Positions 5,469-6,570 of a stretch of DNA of 6,570 nucleotides are shown in pieces. The notes beneath the pieces are model-generated. The model searched no databases, had not been told where the DNA came from, and saw nothing but the letters and a program-made list of their open reading frames with translations. The position numbers and the translations under genes are program-made. Position 1 is the stretch's first letter. Each line of letters begins with the position of its first letter. Source of the stretch: Candidatus Peribacter sp. UBA2144 (GTDB taxonomy: Bacteria > Patescibacteriota > Gracilibacteria > Peribacterales > Peribacteraceae); contig DCXE01000058.1 of assembly GCA_002328295.1 (NCBI GenBank), positions 1 to 6,570 of the forward strand. Reading direction: 5' to 3'.

Positions 5469-6368
5469 TTATTCCCCAGATTCTAGTTGTTGCTTCATAG
5501 CTAGGGCCATGTCGCTTCTGGGATTGAAACTCAATACAGCTTCAACATCCTCCATTGCTTTATCGTTTCGATCTAAGTTCATAAATGCAGCTGCTCTTGT
5601 TAGAATGGCTTCCTCAAAGTTAGATCTTGCCTTAATAGCATCTGAAAGAAATCGTACTGCTTCATCAAAATTTCCAAGAGCTCCAAGACATCTTCCTTTG
5701 CGAAAAAGCAAGTCGGGATTCTCTGGTTGTGAACTCAAAGCCAAATCAACATCATCAATAGCATCGCTTGGATCGCCATTCGCCATATGTATATCTGATC
5801 TAATTCCACAATATACAGATGAATTGTTGGGCCATGTTTTTATTGCCATGTTTATATCAGACATTGCCTGGCTAGCATTTCCAAGTCTTAGGTGTGCTTG
5901 GGCTCTCCAACTATATGCGTCTGCACGCATCGATTCATTATCATCTTCATCAGAATCTATAACAATAGTGCTTTCACTTGTCACTGTGTCGTAATCCTGA
6001 TTTTCGAGAGCGACAAGTGCCAGTTCACCATGTACCTGAATACTATCAGGATCAATTTCAAGAGCTCTTCTGCAATCTCTTTCAGCAGCATCTATATCCC
6101 CTTGTCTTCTATTAATAAGTGCTCTAAAGGCAAGTGATTCGGCATCTCTGGGATTTGCTTGTAATGCCAAATTAATTTCGTCAATAGCCTCATCTGATTG
6201 TCCCATCCCCGACAACGCAAGTCCTCTAACACGATGAGCTAATGTTGCAAGTTCACCTGTGGAAACAGATGCAAGGCTTTGATCGGCAATGGCAAGTGCC
6301 CTCTCAAAATTATTTGATGCACATAAATCCAATGCATGATACAGGCTATCAGAGCTGTTTGTTTTCAT
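5469..6368 (-). CDS. Tetratricopeptide-repeat protein
   Basis: A 299-residue protein made almost wholly of about eight TPR units of roughly 34 residues. They are visible from Ala/Leu/Gly-spaced helices ending in Asn/Asp-Pro turns (LQANPRDAES, LEIDPDS, KTWPNNS, SSQPENP, LSFNPRSD). There is no signal peptide or TM segment, so a cytosolic scaffold or adaptor is likely; the partner is unknown. The fourth repeat is followed by an acidic insertion (SDEDDNESMRAD, about 138-149) that breaks the regular spacing. The protein is acidic overall. It has its own strong promoter and its ATG sits exactly at the predicted +1, implying a leaderless mRNA. It precedes dprA on the same strand, but nothing in the sequence ties it to DNA uptake. 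Confidence 0.9.
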   Translation of the reverse strand: MKTNSSDSLYHALDLCASNNFERALAIADQSLASVSTGELATLAHRVRGLALSGMGQSDEAIDEINLALQANPRDAESLAFRALINRRQGDIDAAERDCRRALEIDPDSIQVHGELALVALENQDYDTVTSESTIVIDSDEDDNESMRADAYSWRAQAHLRLGNASQAMSDINMAIKTWPNNSSVYCGIRSDIHMANGDPSDAIDDVDLALSSQPENPDLLFRKGRCLGALGNFDEAVRFLSDAIKARSNFEEAILTRAAAFMNLDRNDKAMEDVEAVLSFNPRSDMALAMKQQLESGE

Positions 6369-6374
6369 GAGTGT

Positions 6375-6403
6375 ATTTTAGCATAAATTGATCTATATGT
6401 AAA
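6375..6403 (-). promoter_or_regulatory. Strong extended -10 promoter for the TPR gene
   Basis: On the minus strand TTTACA (6403-6398, 5 of 6 of TTGACA) is followed after exactly 17 bp by TAAAAT (6380-6375, 5 of 6), which is preceded by TG-C (6383-6381) as an extended -10. Predicted +1 is 6368, the A of the ATG. The -35 begins four bases after the CCA end of the upstream tRNA gene, so it sits in the tRNA 3' trailer. Confidence 0.75.
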
Positions 6404-6406
6404 TAT

Positions 6407-6481
6407 TGGAGCCACCTCCGGGATTTGAACCCGGGACCTACTCATTACGAGTGAGTTGCTCTACCCCTGAGCTAAGGTGGC
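6407..6481 (-). tRNA. tRNA-Thr (anticodon CGU) with encoded CCA
   Basis: A complete 75-nt cloverleaf read on the minus strand. Acceptor stem GCCACCU/AGGUGGC, U8-A9, D stem GCUC/GAGC, anticodon stem ACUCA/UGAGU with loop CUCGUAA, so anticodon CGU decoding ACG. The variable loop is 5 nt, the T stem CCGGG/CCCGG with loop UUCAAAU, discriminator U73 and a genomic CCA (6409-6407). G1-C72, C2-G71 and the G35/U36 anticodon bases are the known threonine identity elements in E. coli. The CGU isoacceptor is the G-ending-codon specialist, so other tRNA-Thr genes should lie elsewhere in the genome. Confidence 0.96.
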
Positions 6482-6534
6482 GTGATTCTTACTGTGATGT
6501 AAACAATTGATTCTCAACCGAGCCTGTCTTCTTT

Positions 6535-6551
6535 CCCTGAGCTAAGGTGGC
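6535..6551 (-). pseudogene. Truncated copy of the tRNA-Thr 5' end
   Basis: Seventeen bases, GCCACCTTAGCTCAGGG on the minus strand, exactly duplicate the first 17 bases of the tRNA-Thr gene (6481-6465), 70 bp upstream of it. The copy has the 5' acceptor strand, U8-A9 and the start of the D arm. No matching 3' acceptor strand, anticodon arm or proper T arm follows, so it cannot fold as a tRNA. A faint T-arm-like stretch (GGTTGAGAATC, around 6520-6510) may be a decayed remainder, but this is speculative. Confidence 0.7.
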
Positions 6552-6570
6552 TTAGAAATGAATAATTGAG

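Noticed and set aside
5509..5994. A 161-codon open frame on the plus strand
   Set aside because: It lies wholly antisense to the TPR gene, is Ser/Ala/Leu-rich without recognisable motifs, and is explained by the codon composition of the TPR repeats.
6482..6570. A second functional tRNA gene upstream of tRNA-Thr
   Set aside because: Only the first 17 bases match; there is no D-stem partner, anticodon arm or 3' acceptor strand within the available sequence.

Overview
The window looks like bacterial chromosome, moderately AT-rich, using the standard bacterial code (TAA, TGA and TAG all serve as stops). Genes are tightly packed and Shine-Dalgarno sequences are mostly absent. Several starts sit at, or a few bases after, the transcription start implied by a good -10 box, so leaderless translation looks common here. 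The compact layout, the TIM-barrel and RpiB sequence style and the lineage-type membrane proteins resemble Patescibacteria/CPR genomes (perhaps a Peregrinibacteria-like lineage). That placement is inference from style, not proof.

Left third: a minus-strand operon rpiB > rpe > DUF192 lipoprotein reads out of the left edge, with 4-nt and 8-nt gene overlaps. It diverges from a plus-strand triosephosphate isomerase gene (tpiA) across only 41 bp, in which two outward promoters appear to overlap. RpiB and Rpe act in the non-oxidative pentose phosphate pathway and TpiA in glycolysis, so this is a small sugar-phosphate isomerase/epimerase cluster. RpiB has the Glu-type (mycobacterial) active site, Rpe has Gln where a metal-ligand His is usual, and TpiA has a non-canonical active-site loop 6.

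Middle: tpiA converges on a tandem pair of paralogous polytopic membrane proteins (minus strand) of unknown function. The junction is a heptad-repeat palindrome that contains both stop codons and probably acts as a terminator for both genes. The upstream paralog carries an in-frame 45-bp tandem duplication that fully explains its longer membrane core. It is separated from dprA by a second inverted repeat built of AGA/TCT-type triplets.

Right third: dprA (recombination mediator for incoming single-stranded DNA), then an eight-repeat TPR protein with a strong, apparently leaderless promoter, then tRNA-Thr(CGU) with encoded CCA, all on the minus strand. Seventy bases upstream of the tRNA lies an exact 17-nt copy of its 5' end, a pseudo-tRNA or recombination remnant.

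No CRISPR array, transposase, phage gene or recognisable defence system is present. The unusual content is in repeat architecture, start-site organisation and active-site variants, not in a new multi-gene system.
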